A stretch of 51,616 bases of DNA from Pseudobacteriovorax antillogorgiicola (GTDB taxonomy: Bacteria > Bdellovibrionota_B > Oligoflexia > Oligoflexales > CAIYRB01). The translations under genes and the position numbers were made by a program. Positions 16,315 through 25,138 of the stretch are shown here, in pieces (position 1 is the first letter of the stretch; every line of letters begins with the position of its first letter). The DNA lies in assembly GCA_945862295.1 (NCBI GenBank), contig CAMAXT010000010.1, forward strand, positions 1 through 51,616, in the 5' to 3' direction. The notes beneath the pieces are model-generated. The model was not told the DNA's origin. It made no database searches and saw only the letters and a list, made by a program, of their open reading frames with translations.

Positions 16315-18690
16315 TCAATGATTAGGCATCATCGTTTTTTTTATTTCCGCGTCACTTTTGTTTTCCAACTTTGCAAGTGCTCCGACTGGAAATGTGACGC
16401 TATCAAAATGCGCCAAACTATCGGCATTCGATCCATACCAGCGCTTATAGTAGAAGTAGTTGCGTAAAACCAACTTCACATAGGCCCTAGTCTCTTTATA
16501 GGGAATGCGTTCAATAAACGTCAAAAGATCATGTGTCGGGATCTTTCCCATCCAACGTTCGGCAGCTGACGGACTGGCATTGTATGCTGAGAGAATATAA
16601 ACAGGATTGCCATACTTCGCTAAAAGCGTACGAACGTGGTGAATCCCCAAGGTTAGGTTCGTGTCCGGATCTAGTAGATTTTTTTTATTTTGTGCGTCTC
16701 TCTTGATACGAGCCTTGGTGGTCTTATCAACATAGTCCTGACTCAACCTATTAGCTTCAACCTTAGCTGTTGCAGGCATGAGCTGCATCAGTCCAGACGC
16801 TCCTACCGGCGATCTTGCCAGCGGATTAAAAACACTTTCTTGCCTGATAATACCAAAGATCAAATCCGGGTCGAGTTCAGCTTTAAGTGCGTGCGCTTTT
16901 ACTGTTTCACTGTAACGAACTGGAAAGAGTAACCTCTCAAAACCAATAGCTAAGGTATTTCGGTAGGTCCTCGGCAATGCATCATAGACCTTGATCGCAT
17001 CGAGCCAGTGTCCAGCTACATGGAGAACTAAAGAGCGAGTCAGCATGCGGGCTGGCCCTCCGCCATCGGTATCAATTTCATCGAGTTCGCATATAGCGTC
17101 GCTGCGAAGGCCTAGACGAAGCATGAGAGTCACTCGTTTTAGGCGTACCTGATCTTCCGGAGAGAATTCTTTAGAGAGCTGAGCAAAACTAAACGCCGGT
17201 GTCCGTTGTGGTTCAAGCACGAGCTTTGTATCAAGAAGCTTCTCTAACATGTAGTGGCCCATGGCGCCGTAAAAAGTACTGTAGTACTCACTTGCAACGC
17301 GACGGAACATCTCAGCGGCTTCATTACCCTTGCCGGTCTCTAGATAAATCCTGCCAGCCCAAAACATGGCAAATGACTGGGAACTTACCGAACGACGATC
17401 GTACTCAAGGAGATCCTGTTTCTTGATCAGTTTCTCAAGGGGAGCAAGTGCACTCTGCCAGTCTTTTTTATCGCTGTAGATTAAAACGAGTGATTCAGTC
17501 GCTTCATTAACGTGCTCAGCCTCTGGGTAGAGTTCGATATATTCTTCGAAACTTTTTGCAGCGAGGTCATACTCGTTGTCGTTTTCATTGACGCGAGCCA
17601 AAGCGTAAAGTGCTTTTGAGCGGACCTCAGGATTATTTGCCGCTCGATCAATGATATTTGAAAAGATTCTCTTCGCATCTTCCATATCGTTTTTAGCCCA
17701 GTGCAAGTAGCCACTGCGCAAACTTCCCTCTGCCCATCCTAGAAACAACCAAGTCTTTTCCATTTCTAGCGTCGCAGCCGCCCAAAACTTAAACCGCATT
17801 CCCGAGTCGCGGCCCCGGTAACAAGTGTCGATCGCTTTCCCAGCATTGACCGTATCATCGAGAAGTTCGATATTTGGTTTCGCAGCAAGAAGATCAAAAA
17901 AAGCGGTCCGCGCTTTACTGCATTGCTTCTTACTGGATAGACGTCTGATCTCATCGATCACTGAATTCTGCTGATCTTGTTTCGAGGGATCAGTTTGCTC
18001 GTAGTATTCGAGAAGCCAGTCAAAGCTACGCAACACACTCATATGCTGTGCCACATGGGAAACCAAAGTATCTTTCAACGGTTCCCGTCTTGTCTTTGGC
18101 AAAGAATCTATGACCTGCCTGAGGGCTCGACGTCGGAAATTTTGCGAGCGAAACTCGTTAATTCGGGTCAAAAGTCCGCGAATTGCGTCATCGTTCATTC
18201 TGGTCAGAGTTGAAGCATTAATATCGTCCAATGTTCGCATCTTTTGCACGCAAGAATTGCTGTCGGTAGATGCAAGGCGGGCATTTATTTTCGCTCTGAC
18301 ATCTGAGGGCAGAACAGTTGTTTTTAAAAGTTCGTAGTAGATGCTATCGGCGATGAGCATGCCATCAGAGACACCAGTGCGAGCATCTATTTTTTCTAAA
18401 AACAATGACACATCACTAGCGCTGACTGCGCGTGGATTGCGGGCCAAACGTAAAAACATCGCGACACCAACGTCACTTTTTGCGACCAAGCGGTCAAAAT
18501 CTTCTTGCGACAATAACTCCGGTGCGCTGACGCCAGAATGTTCATCGAGCCAGTCTTGCAACAACGGATCAAATGGATTGTCTGTTTTTTCAGCTGGAGT
18601 TAACGGAAAGGTATGCGGTAACGGCACTGCTTGCACAGACGCAGCTACTAGGGCGCATGATATCGATAAAGCAATCAGGACTTGGTGCAT
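16315..18690 (-). CDS. slt: Soluble lytic murein transglycosylase (Slt70-like)
   Basis: A signal peptide (residues 1-22, ending SVQA-VP) leads into a long all-helical superhelical region (about 60-600) containing TPR-like pairs such as ALYALARVNENDNEYDLAAKSFEEYIELYP. The C-terminal lysozyme-like domain starts near residue 610. Its catalytic Glu is in GIIRQESVFNP, followed by SPVGASGLMQLMPATAK and ILSAYNASPSAAERW, the family 1 transglycosylase motifs. The periplasmic enzyme cleaves peptidoglycan to 1,6-anhydromuropeptides. At 791 aa it is longer than E. coli Slt70 (645 aa); the extra length is in the helical part. It is transcribed alone from its own predicted promoter. Confidence 0.93.
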   Translation of the reverse strand: MHQVLIALSISCALVAASVQAVPLPHTFPLTPAEKTDNPFDPLLQDWLDEHSGVSAPELLSQEDFDRLVAKSDVGVAMFLRLARNPRAVSASDVSLFLEKIDARTGVSDGMLIADSIYYELLKTTVLPSDVRAKINARLASTDSNSCVQKMRTLDDINASTLTRMNDDAIRGLLTRINEFRSQNFRRRALRQVIDSLPKTRREPLKDTLVSHVAQHMSVLRSFDWLLEYYEQTDPSKQDQQNSVIDEIRRLSSKKQCSKARTAFFDLLAAKPNIELLDDTVNAGKAIDTCYRGRDSGMRFKFWAAATLEMEKTWLFLGWAEGSLRSGYLHWAKNDMEDAKRIFSNIIDRAANNPEVRSKALYALARVNENDNEYDLAAKSFEEYIELYPEAEHVNEATESLVLIYSDKKDWQSALAPLEKLIKKQDLLEYDRRSVSSQSFAMFWAGRIYLETGKGNEAAEMFRRVASEYYSTFYGAMGHYMLEKLLDTKLVLEPQRTPAFSFAQLSKEFSPEDQVRLKRVTLMLRLGLRSDAICELDEIDTDGGGPARMLTRSLVLHVAGHWLDAIKVYDALPRTYRNTLAIGFERLLFPVRYSETVKAHALKAELDPDLIFGIIRQESVFNPLARSPVGASGLMQLMPATAKVEANRLSQDYVDKTTKARIKRDAQNKKNLLDPDTNLTLGIHHVRTLLAKYGNPVYILSAYNASPSAAERWMGKIPTHDLLTFIERIPYKETRAYVKLVLRNYFYYKRWYGSNADSLAHFDSVTFPVGALAKLENKSDAEIKKTMMPNH

Positions 18691-18779
18691 CCAGGTCTCA
18701 CTGTTTTTAAAAGAAAGTTCTGTGAACGGATAAAACCGGTGGCTTTATGAAATGGTAACATGTTGCAAACAGAACGGAT

Positions 18780-18809
18780 ATTATGAAATGCGCCCATTTT
18801 TGCGGGCAA
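18780..18809 (-). promoter_or_regulatory. Putative sigma-70 promoter of slt
   Basis: On the minus strand TTGCCC (18804-18809) and CATAAT (18780-18785) are separated by 18 bases. They lie about 90 bases before the slt ATG, in the gap of 268 bases between the receiver-TPR gene and slt. Apart from this promoter and a shared TTAATCGCCGG motif at 18878-18888, I see nothing else in that gap. Confidence 0.4.
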
Positions 18810-18958
18810 AAATTGTCAGGCAGAAGTTGCCTAGACCCGAGTTTACAGCAGCTGTGTTGTAGTCTTTTTATACAGAATTAATCGCCGGACGCTGGGATGA
18901 CCCCGAACTCTTCTTCGCCAAACTCTTTGCTAGTCTTGAAAGGGTCGGTGTCTTTATG

Positions 18959-20176
18959 TTAAACCGGGGTGTGGACGATGTCTTCATCCTTTGACGTAGC
19001 CAGCTGGGGCTTGATGTTCTTCATAAGTTTTTCGGTCGAGTGTTTGTGCTGACTAGCCTTATCATACTCCGGGTCCATATCAGCAGATCTCGAGAAGCAG
19101 TCTAGTGCTTTCACCAACTGGTCGTTTTTCTTATAACCAAGACCCATGTTGAATAGAAGCCGCGCGGCGATTTTGTCATCACTACCGACAACCTTAAATG
19201 CTTTTTTATATAGCGTCATACCTTTTTCAAAGTGCCCATTGTGAATAGACATGACTGCCGCAGAGTTAAAGACTGAAGCGAGCTCGCGCGGGCCAGATAT
19301 ACTCTTTAAAAAGTCGAGCGCTTCGTTAACTTCACCTTGCATCAGCATGCATTGCCCAACACCCCGAGTTGCGTCCAAATTGTCGCTGTCCAGGTCACCG
19401 GCTTCTTCGAATTGTTGACGGGCATCGTCAATTCGGTCTGAAGAGAGTAGGATGTGCCCGAACTCAATCAGGCGTTCGACATTGTGGGGGTTAAGTAATT
19501 TAGCCTTCCCCATGATTAAAGCAGCAGCATCAAATTGCCCTTCGTTCATGAGGCATCGAGCTTTTAAATTTAACGCCCGAATCATAGGCGGCGTTGTCGC
19601 TAAATAAGGTTCTAGAAGCTTTTCAGCCCCTGACCAGTTTCGTTCGTGAATGTAGTTCTCGGCGAGTTCAAGAGCTAAACGCTCATCATCTGGTTGTTTC
19701 TCTTGTTCTTTCTCTAATAACGGAGTCGCAATAGCCCAATCGCCGCGTGCTCGGGCAGTAGCGACCTTGACTAAAACCTCGCGGATATTTCCGGTAGTAT
19801 TGAGTTCGATAACTAGTTGCTTGATACAGACACCGACGGTATCCGTTTCAACATCACCAGCATGAATCTGCGAGATATTGTATTCCGAAGCGGTCGCCAA
19901 AGCTGAATCTGTTAACTCAGCAACCAGAATCAGAATCGGGCGAGTCTCAACCTTAAAATGAGTCCTAGAAGCTGAAAGAATCTGATTGATCTGCTCTGAG
20001 CCTACAGCCAAATCGAGGACGAGGACACTTTTCTGTTCCAGGACCAAAGCTTCAATGCAAGCTTCGGGAGTTTCGACAATCTTAGCTGCACCAACGCCAT
20101 ACGACTCAAGACTAGCCGTTACGGCCGCTCGACTGTTCGCATCAATGACAAAGACGATGGACTTGTGCTGAATCAC
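18959..20176 (-). CDS. Receiver-like domain plus TPR repeat protein
   Basis: The N-terminal 120 residues look like a response-regulator receiver: SIVFVIDANSRA supplies the first Asp and SVLVLDLAVGS the phosphoacceptor-type Asp. The later Thr/Ser and Lys positions (RPILILVAEL, SQIHAGD) are not conserved, so phosphorylation may be lost. Residues about 140-400 form at least six TPR-like helical pairs, for example NLDATRGVGQCMLMQGEVNEALDFL and LFNMGLGYKKNDQLVKALDCFSRSADMDPEYDKA. It probably acts as a cytoplasmic scaffold, and no output domain is seen. I chose the GTG at 20176 because TTAGGAG lies seven bases upstream. The frame extends to 20209 without a ribosome site. It is divergent from the lipoprotein remnant. 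Confidence 0.75.
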   Translation of the reverse strand: MIQHKSIVFVIDANSRAAVTASLESYGVGAAKIVETPEACIEALVLEQKSVLVLDLAVGSEQINQILSASRTHFKVETRPILILVAELTDSALATASEYNISQIHAGDVETDTVGVCIKQLVIELNTTGNIREVLVKVATARARGDWAIATPLLEKEQEKQPDDERLALELAENYIHERNWSGAEKLLEPYLATTPPMIRALNLKARCLMNEGQFDAAALIMGKAKLLNPHNVERLIEFGHILLSSDRIDDARQQFEEAGDLDSDNLDATRGVGQCMLMQGEVNEALDFLKSISGPRELASVFNSAAVMSIHNGHFEKGMTLYKKAFKVVGSDDKIAARLLFNMGLGYKKNDQLVKALDCFSRSADMDPEYDKASQHKHSTEKLMKNIKPQLATSKDEDIVHTPV

Positions 20177-20403
20177 ACCAATTCTCCTAAACTGCTTATT
20201 CATCGACACAATTATGGAAGAAGTTGAATATATTTTTTAAAAATCAGCACCGATCTCAATGCAAGGTCCCGAAAAGATTAATACTGGGGTCCTGAAAGCC
20301 TTTAACTCTCAACAACATAGCCTAATCATCAAATTCTATTCATTTTTTTGCCGATCTTTGCCGATAACCCCTAATCACAATGCCAAACATTTGGACGGCT
20401 ATC

Positions 20404-20866
20404 ATGCATTACAATTTTCGATTGTCACTTCGCATAGCTCTAGTCCTTTCGACTAGCCTTTCTCTATCCTGTTCACAAATTGAAGAACAATCGAAGAAAA
20501 AGAAGACCAATAAGGCAAATGACGCGACCGGTGAAATCCCGAGCCAAAAGCCAGAGATAAAAAATAAAGAGCAAGAACCGGAAATCGTTGAAACCGAAGG
20601 CGGAGCCAAAGAAGGAGAAACAGAGGACGAAGTCGATCCCGAAGCCAAAATAAATGCACTTCTCGCTGACTGCGGTGCAGACACAGTCGATAATAAAAAT
20701 CCCGAAAAAGTCATCGACGAAAAAGAACTAGCCAGAGATCACATACGCTCTTGGACTAGCACCAAAAGTCACGTACTTCGTAAGTCATGAGAAAAAAGAT
20801 CTCGTCGCCAACATTGTTGACACAACAACAGTCAGTGGCGCGGTTGCTACTTTTATTCATGAGTAA
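20404..20866 (+). pseudogene. Frameshifted lipoprotein gene
   Basis: The ATG at 20404 begins a lipoprotein signal (basic N-terminus, hydrophobic core, lipobox LSLSC with Cys at residue 23). A highly charged Lys/Glu-rich linker follows, then an ordered part near LLADCGADTVDN. The frame stops at 20790, but the frame one base over is open from 20732 to 20866. That frame encodes coding-like text (LGLAPKVTYFVSHEKKDLVA, then NIVDTTTVSGAVATFIHE) that reads as a beta-rich domain. The simplest reading is one indel between about 20732 and 20750 that broke a once longer protein. It may still yield a short surface lipoprotein. The family is not recognised. Confidence 0.6.
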
Positions 20867-20877
20867 ATCGGAGGTTG

Positions 20878-20940
20878 CTCGGGGGAGATCCCTCGCTTCC
20901 GCTCGGGACACGGCTTTGTCGCGTGCGCGCCAAAGCCCCG
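20878..20940. repeat. GC-rich palindromic segment between convergent genes
   Basis: CGGCTTTG (20911-20918) pairs with CAAAGCC (20931-20937) around a 12-base GC-rich loop. Just before it, TCCCTCGCTTCCGCTCGGGA has imperfect internal symmetry. The segment sits between the end of the lipoprotein remnant and the stop of the 215-aa gene. It resembles a REP-type intergenic element, or a stem ending both transcripts without a T-tail. Confidence 0.4.
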
Positions 20941-20941
20941 T

Positions 20942-21589
20942 TTATCTGCGGGAATTTTCAACCATAGCAAGACCGCCATGGGTGTATAGCCGAAGCTGAA
21001 GAGTTTCTGATTCGTCGATTAAGTCTTTTAGTAGCGGCTCTAGACGGTTAAGCAACAACTTCGCACAAGCTTTCAAATCACTATTAGCACGAGCCATCGA
21101 AAGACTGACACTAATCTGCCTTAAAACGCCACCAAGGCCTTGTACTGGTGCAACTTCTAAATCCATTGGACCGACAAGACTAGCCACATGATCGATTAGA
21201 TCTAAGACTAGAATAACGTCATTTGATACGGCCTCTAGCTCGGAATTGCGTGTACCGTTTTTTGCTTTCCAGCATTGATAAGCTAACATTTTTAGGCCAC
21301 CCATGACCACAGACGAAAGATTGCGCATAGCCTCTAAGGCTTGGACTACAAGATCCATGGGTGAATCAATTTGAATCTCTAATTTTGCGTCATCTTTTAA
21401 AAGAATGTCTTGTTCAGCAGTACCTGATCCGTAGAGTTCACTAACGAGTTTATCGTTTAACGCCACTCGGGTGATGGTGTGACCGGGAGGAACGAGTGAA
21501 CTCTCAACCCAAGTAACAGCTTCAAACAACGTACGCACCGGCACAGGTACCGGTATCTTTTTGTTGTTGATAAACACCTTCTTGAGCAT
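20942..21589 (-). CDS. Hypothetical protein, 215 aa
   Basis: I do not recognise the family. The first 75 residues alternate short strands and a helix (KKVFINNKKIP, then TLFEAVTWVESSLVPPGH, then ITRVALNDKLV and LLKDDAKLEIQID) in a way that suggests a beta-grasp-like domain. The remaining 140 residues are almost entirely amphipathic helices. There is no signal peptide or membrane segment. It follows the glycosyltransferase-TPR gene by 78 bases on the same strand and is probably in the same transcription unit as the chaperone-like protein. A role alongside the glycosyltransferase is an inference from position only. Confidence 0.65.
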   Translation of the reverse strand: MLKKVFINNKKIPVPVPVRTLFEAVTWVESSLVPPGHTITRVALNDKLVSELYGSGTAEQDILLKDDAKLEIQIDSPMDLVVQALEAMRNLSSVVMGGLKMLAYQCWKAKNGTRNSELEAVSNDVILVLDLIDHVASLVGPMDLEVAPVQGLGGVLRQISVSLSMARANSDLKACAKLLLNRLEPLLKDLIDESETLQLRLYTHGGLAMVENSRR

Positions 21590-21667
21590 AACGACAGTGC
21601 ATCCGGACGAGCTGTAGGTTGGAGCCGGTACTTCTTATCATTTTAAGAAGCACCGGTTTTAAAAAAA

Positions 21668-23521
21668 TTAGCGGCTGGAAAAATCAACTTTGGCGCTGTC
21701 TTTGGAGCTATTGATTTGCAGTTTGAGATCGATCGCACGGTCATCGTAAGGATCGACAGCGATGATTCCTTCTACAAGTTCAAGAGCATCACGATTTTTG
21801 CCAACTTTGTGTTTAATCGCAGCCAGTGTGTAAGCCATGTTGTAATCTTGCGGGTGAATCGACAGATACTTAGCAATCGCAGTTTCTACTTCACCGAATT
21901 TACCACGTTCATGCGCTATCTGGACGAGCGTGAAAAGACCAGCCGTATTCTCTGGATTGTGCTCAAGAGACTTCACTACCCAGCGAGATGATTCGTCGAA
22001 TTCGCGAAGACCTTGGAAGCCCAAACCGAGTCCGAGACTCGCCATTTCGTCATCTGGAGCGAGAGATACTGCCTTCTGGAAGTGAATGACGGCTGTTTCG
22101 TAACTGTGCTTGGTCAATGCAACTGTTCCAAGTCCGATGTAAGCACGTGGCGAATACTGATCGTTCTCGATCGCTTTCATGTACGCAGTTCTACCACTGT
22201 CTGAATCTCCGAGTTTGGTAAAGCAGTCGCCGATCAAACGGTAAAGATTTGATTTATGATGCAACGGGATTTCGCGAATTTGAAAGATCGACTCGATAAG
22301 ATCAATGGCAGCAAGGTACTGTTTGCTGAGTACCAATGATTCGACTTCTTGCATTTGATGCTCAAGTGCCGAGACGTCGATAGTTGGAGTCGTTTTTAGT
22401 ACGGAGTTGAAAATAGTCTTCATCTCACGCATCGCTTTTGGTTTTAGCTCTTTCATGACAGCTGCGTTTTTGCGTGCTACATCATTAACTACTGCTTTAG
22501 CAGTAGCAGTCTTCTTGATTGCTTTCGCTAGACCAGCAATCGAACCCTGACAGAAATCGATGCGATGTTTACCAACGATTTCTTCAACCAATGGCCCTCG
22601 AGACGCAAGTAGAGGGATCTGGTTCGCCATCGCCGTAACGATGCGGTATGGATCTGCCTCTAGTCTGTCGCGAGCGGATGAGGTCGAATAGTAGATACAG
22701 TCAGCGGCTTGCATGACTTTTTCGAATGCGTTACGGCTTGGTGCAACATAGATTGCTTGACGATCAAGACCGATATTTACCAGACGCTCTCTGAGTTCGG
22801 CCGCAAAGCTACCGATACCGCAGAAAACAATCTTAAGTCTTGCGCCAAGAGATTTATCAGTAGTTTGAAGATGCTTCACTGCGTGTACAAGATCAAATAG
22901 GTTTTCTTCCCATTCAATCTGCCCCATGTGCGCGATGACGAAATCCGTATCGTAAAGACCTAGGGTCTCAAGTGCCTTCGCTCTTGTTTTCGCTGTGCGT
23001 TGAACGCGTGCTTCTACGAACGGGACATAGGACGCGATTCTCGCTTCTTCGACACCTTCAACAAGAAGAGCTTGTCTTGCTGCTTCTGTCTGAGCGATAA
23101 ACAAATCAGCCGAGTTCGCAATCTCGTTACGGATAGTGCGCATTTGAATGATATCGTCACCAGGGTAAGCGGTCGCATTATCAACCCAAACGACCAAACG
23201 GAAGCGGTGACTCCATTTCGCCTTGATTGCTTGGTATGCGTACATGCCGAGGCGTTCTTTGATGACCACAACGTCGAAGCCACCTAAAGCTTTTTCAAGC
23301 CCCGGGAGGTAGGTTGGGTTGTCGTTGTGATCTGCCAATGCAATGCATGGTAGATTGTGAAAGTTACTAGTTTGCGTCAGATACCCACAGATAGATTCTG
23401 AGGTGATGACCGATATGTCAAATTGATCGTTGATCAGCATAAACTGATCGATCTCTTCGACTGTCGGCAATGTGCCGTAGACCAATGCCAACTTCTTTTT
23501 AGAGTCACCTTTGGGTGCCAT
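21668..23521 (-). CDS. Glycosyltransferase (GT4-like) fused to TPR repeats
   Basis: Residues about 10-390 have a GT-B glycosyltransferase layout. FVIAHMGQIEWEENLFDLVHAV starts the second Rossmann half. LKIVFCGIGSFAAELRERL, then YVAPSRNAFEKVMQAADCIYY and RIVTAMANQIPLLAS, match the family 4 pattern in which an Asp/Glu-rich loop holds the nucleotide sugar. From about residue 400 the chain is TPR repeats, for example SPRAYIGLGTVALTKHSYETAVIHFQKAVSLAP. There is no membrane segment, so it should act in the cytosol, with the TPRs binding a protein acceptor or partner. The ATG has AGGAGG seven bases upstream. It is 68 bases downstream of the FliT-like gene. Protein glycosylation is more likely than lipid-linked sugar synthesis, but this is inference. 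Confidence 0.82.
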   Translation of the reverse strand: MAPKGDSKKKLALVYGTLPTVEEIDQFMLINDQFDISVITSESICGYLTQTSNFHNLPCIALADHNDNPTYLPGLEKALGGFDVVVIKERLGMYAYQAIKAKWSHRFRLVVWVDNATAYPGDDIIQMRTIRNEIANSADLFIAQTEAARQALLVEGVEEARIASYVPFVEARVQRTAKTRAKALETLGLYDTDFVIAHMGQIEWEENLFDLVHAVKHLQTTDKSLGARLKIVFCGIGSFAAELRERLVNIGLDRQAIYVAPSRNAFEKVMQAADCIYYSTSSARDRLEADPYRIVTAMANQIPLLASRGPLVEEIVGKHRIDFCQGSIAGLAKAIKKTATAKAVVNDVARKNAAVMKELKPKAMREMKTIFNSVLKTTPTIDVSALEHQMQEVESLVLSKQYLAAIDLIESIFQIREIPLHHKSNLYRLIGDCFTKLGDSDSGRTAYMKAIENDQYSPRAYIGLGTVALTKHSYETAVIHFQKAVSLAPDDEMASLGLGLGFQGLREFDESSRWVVKSLEHNPENTAGLFTLVQIAHERGKFGEVETAIAKYLSIHPQDYNMAYTLAAIKHKVGKNRDALELVEGIIAVDPYDDRAIDLKLQINSSKDSAKVDFSSR

Positions 23522-23589
23522 GCACTAACCTCCTGAGGGCCGTAATGGATTCTGTGGCCGGGCTTGCAGTAAATCTGCGCTTTTTCCCG

Positions 23590-23964
23590 TTATACAGACT
23601 GTTCAAACCGTGACGGGGTATCTACCGTCGACCTATACTTTCCGATTTTTCGCCGGGCATTATGCAACTTTTCAGCCTGCACATTCGCCAGTTCCCTAGC
23701 TCTAACCATCTCTTCCTTGAGATGCATATCTACAGACTGTATTTCTGATAACAGCCCGGCGAAACTTTCTACTTGCTCCAAATTAATTCCTGCTAGTTGC
23801 GCCTGGGAATCAACGACTCGGAAATTATGAAACGCTGCTTTTCGCCACTTTAAAGTCTCTAGCGCGTCATCAACTTTTTCCGAACGCAAAAGTTCAAGTG
23901 CTGCTTGACCTCTTGCAAGGTAAACCTCAAGAATACGCTTGGCATGTTGCTCAAGGTTTCTCAT
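23590..23964 (-). CDS. Small helical protein, possible flagellar-type chaperone
   Basis: The 124-aa product is predicted to be almost all helical, with long amphipathic stretches (about residues 5-35, 40-55 and 60-110). A QSVDMHLKEEMVRARELANV coiled-coil segment precedes a basic tail ending in RRKIGKYRSTVDTPSRF. Size and pattern resemble FliT/FlgN flagellar export chaperones, where the last helix binds the client, but no diagnostic motif is present. It heads a minus-strand unit with the glycosyltransferase-TPR gene and the 215-aa gene. If the resemblance is real, the unit could modify flagellin or another exported filament protein. Confidence 0.6.
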   Translation of the reverse strand: MRNLEQHAKRILEVYLARGQAALELLRSEKVDDALETLKWRKAAFHNFRVVDSQAQLAGINLEQVESFAGLLSEIQSVDMHLKEEMVRARELANVQAEKLHNARRKIGKYRSTVDTPSRFEQSV

Positions 23965-23999
23965 CTGGCTTCCTGAACTGAAATGGGTATTCTCTATTC

Positions 24000-24029
24000 A
24001 TTTTAGTCGATGTGAGATTCTACTGTCAA
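24000..24029 (-). promoter_or_regulatory. Sigma-70 promoter of the chaperone-glycosyltransferase unit
   Basis: On the minus strand TTGACA (24024-24029) and TAAAAT (24000-24005) are separated by 18 bases. They lie about 36 bases before the start of the 124-aa gene. This is the best promoter in the gap of about 190 bases after gspN. Confidence 0.6.
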
Positions 24030-24153
24030 AGTTGGAAGCAGATTATTAATCGCCGGCTCTCTAGGCCAGGTCGATATCTAGCGAATTTTACACCCAATAA
24101 GTAGCAAATATGTAGTAATACAAAAGCACGTTTAAATCTTCAAAAACTAAACT

Positions 24154-25086
24154 TCAAAAGGTGGTTACTGCTGGCTGACCGACAGGTCCACGTACCTGCA
24201 TGGTCAGTTGACCTTCATTGGTAGAGTTGCCAGTTACGGCATCAATAATAAATCCGAATTTTTCTTTCATTGTTTTGTCGAGCTTGAAGACGATCTTCAT
24301 ATCCATCATCGAAGCGAAAAGGTCGGGCTTTAAAACAATCTTGCCTTCGGTCAGAAGTTCTAGTTCGTCAGAAACAAAACCTGACTTCGGATCGAAAACC
24401 ATTGATCCGGCTTCCACTTTCGCAGCAATATCGGCTTTAACGAGATCCTGGTCAGGCAGACCGAGGGAAGGATGACTTAACTTCAATTGAGCTTTGGTCA
24501 GGTTGAACGCCGCAGATCCAGTTGAAAGAGTTGGGTTTTTGCCATCGAGTTTAAAATCCATTTTGCCATTCAAGTTACCTGTGAAACCGATCGCTGAAAT
24601 AAGTGGAGCGACCATCGGGTTCGCATCGGGGCCGTTTGCGGCAATTGCAAGTCCGAATGATACGGCTTGATCGAGTGGGAAATCCTTAGCGAAGAACGTC
24701 ACCCTATTTGGAACCGTGATGCCGTTAATTAGATCAAAAATGCCGAGATTTCCGCCAAGCTCGATGATCCCCGTTCCAGAAGTCAAAGTGACGTCAGCAC
24801 CGACTTTACCGATAAAAAGAGGGAGCAGACTAACATCAACATCGAGAGAACTCAAAGTCAACGTCGTTGTACTTTGCGGAGAATCAACCTTGATATTTGA
24901 TGCATGGAGACCAACTGGAAAATTCGAACTGAGCTTACCAATACGAACGGTATAGCCAGTACTCTGAGAGATTTCAGCCGAAAGAGATTCTTTCAGAACT
25001 TCATAAGGAAACGTCATAAAGACGAACAAGATGAAACTTGCGAAGAACAAACCTACCAGCAGTGTGACTTTGATCCAGGTCTTCAT
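24154..25086 (-). CDS. gspN: Type II secretion protein GspN
   Basis: The 310-aa product has one N-terminal membrane anchor (residues 7-25) followed by a periplasmic beta-rich domain related to AsmA. It contains VRIGKLSSNFPVGLHASNI and a repeated pattern of IELGG and LNGKMDFKL, as in GspN of deltaproteobacteria. GspN is an accessory inner-membrane part of the T2SS whose precise role is not settled. It is the last gene of the operon, 52 bases after gspM, matching the canonical gsp order. Confidence 0.82.
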   Translation of the reverse strand: MKTWIKVTLLVGLFFASFILFVFMTFPYEVLKESLSAEISQSTGYTVRIGKLSSNFPVGLHASNIKVDSPQSTTTLTLSSLDVDVSLLPLFIGKVGADVTLTSGTGIIELGGNLGIFDLINGITVPNRVTFFAKDFPLDQAVSFGLAIAANGPDANPMVAPLISAIGFTGNLNGKMDFKLDGKNPTLSTGSAAFNLTKAQLKLSHPSLGLPDQDLVKADIAAKVEAGSMVFDPKSGFVSDELELLTEGKIVLKPDLFASMMDMKIVFKLDKTMKEKFGFIIDAVTGNSTNEGQLTMQVRGPVGQPAVTTF

Positions 25087-25138
25087 ATCAGCTTTCTCAG
25101 CAAGAGGGTTTTATTCGTCGTGCGCAAATGGCTGGGCT

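Noticed and set aside
20737-20866. Possible programmed frameshift in the lipoprotein gene
   Set aside because: No slippery heptamer or stimulatory structure is visible, so an indel is simpler.
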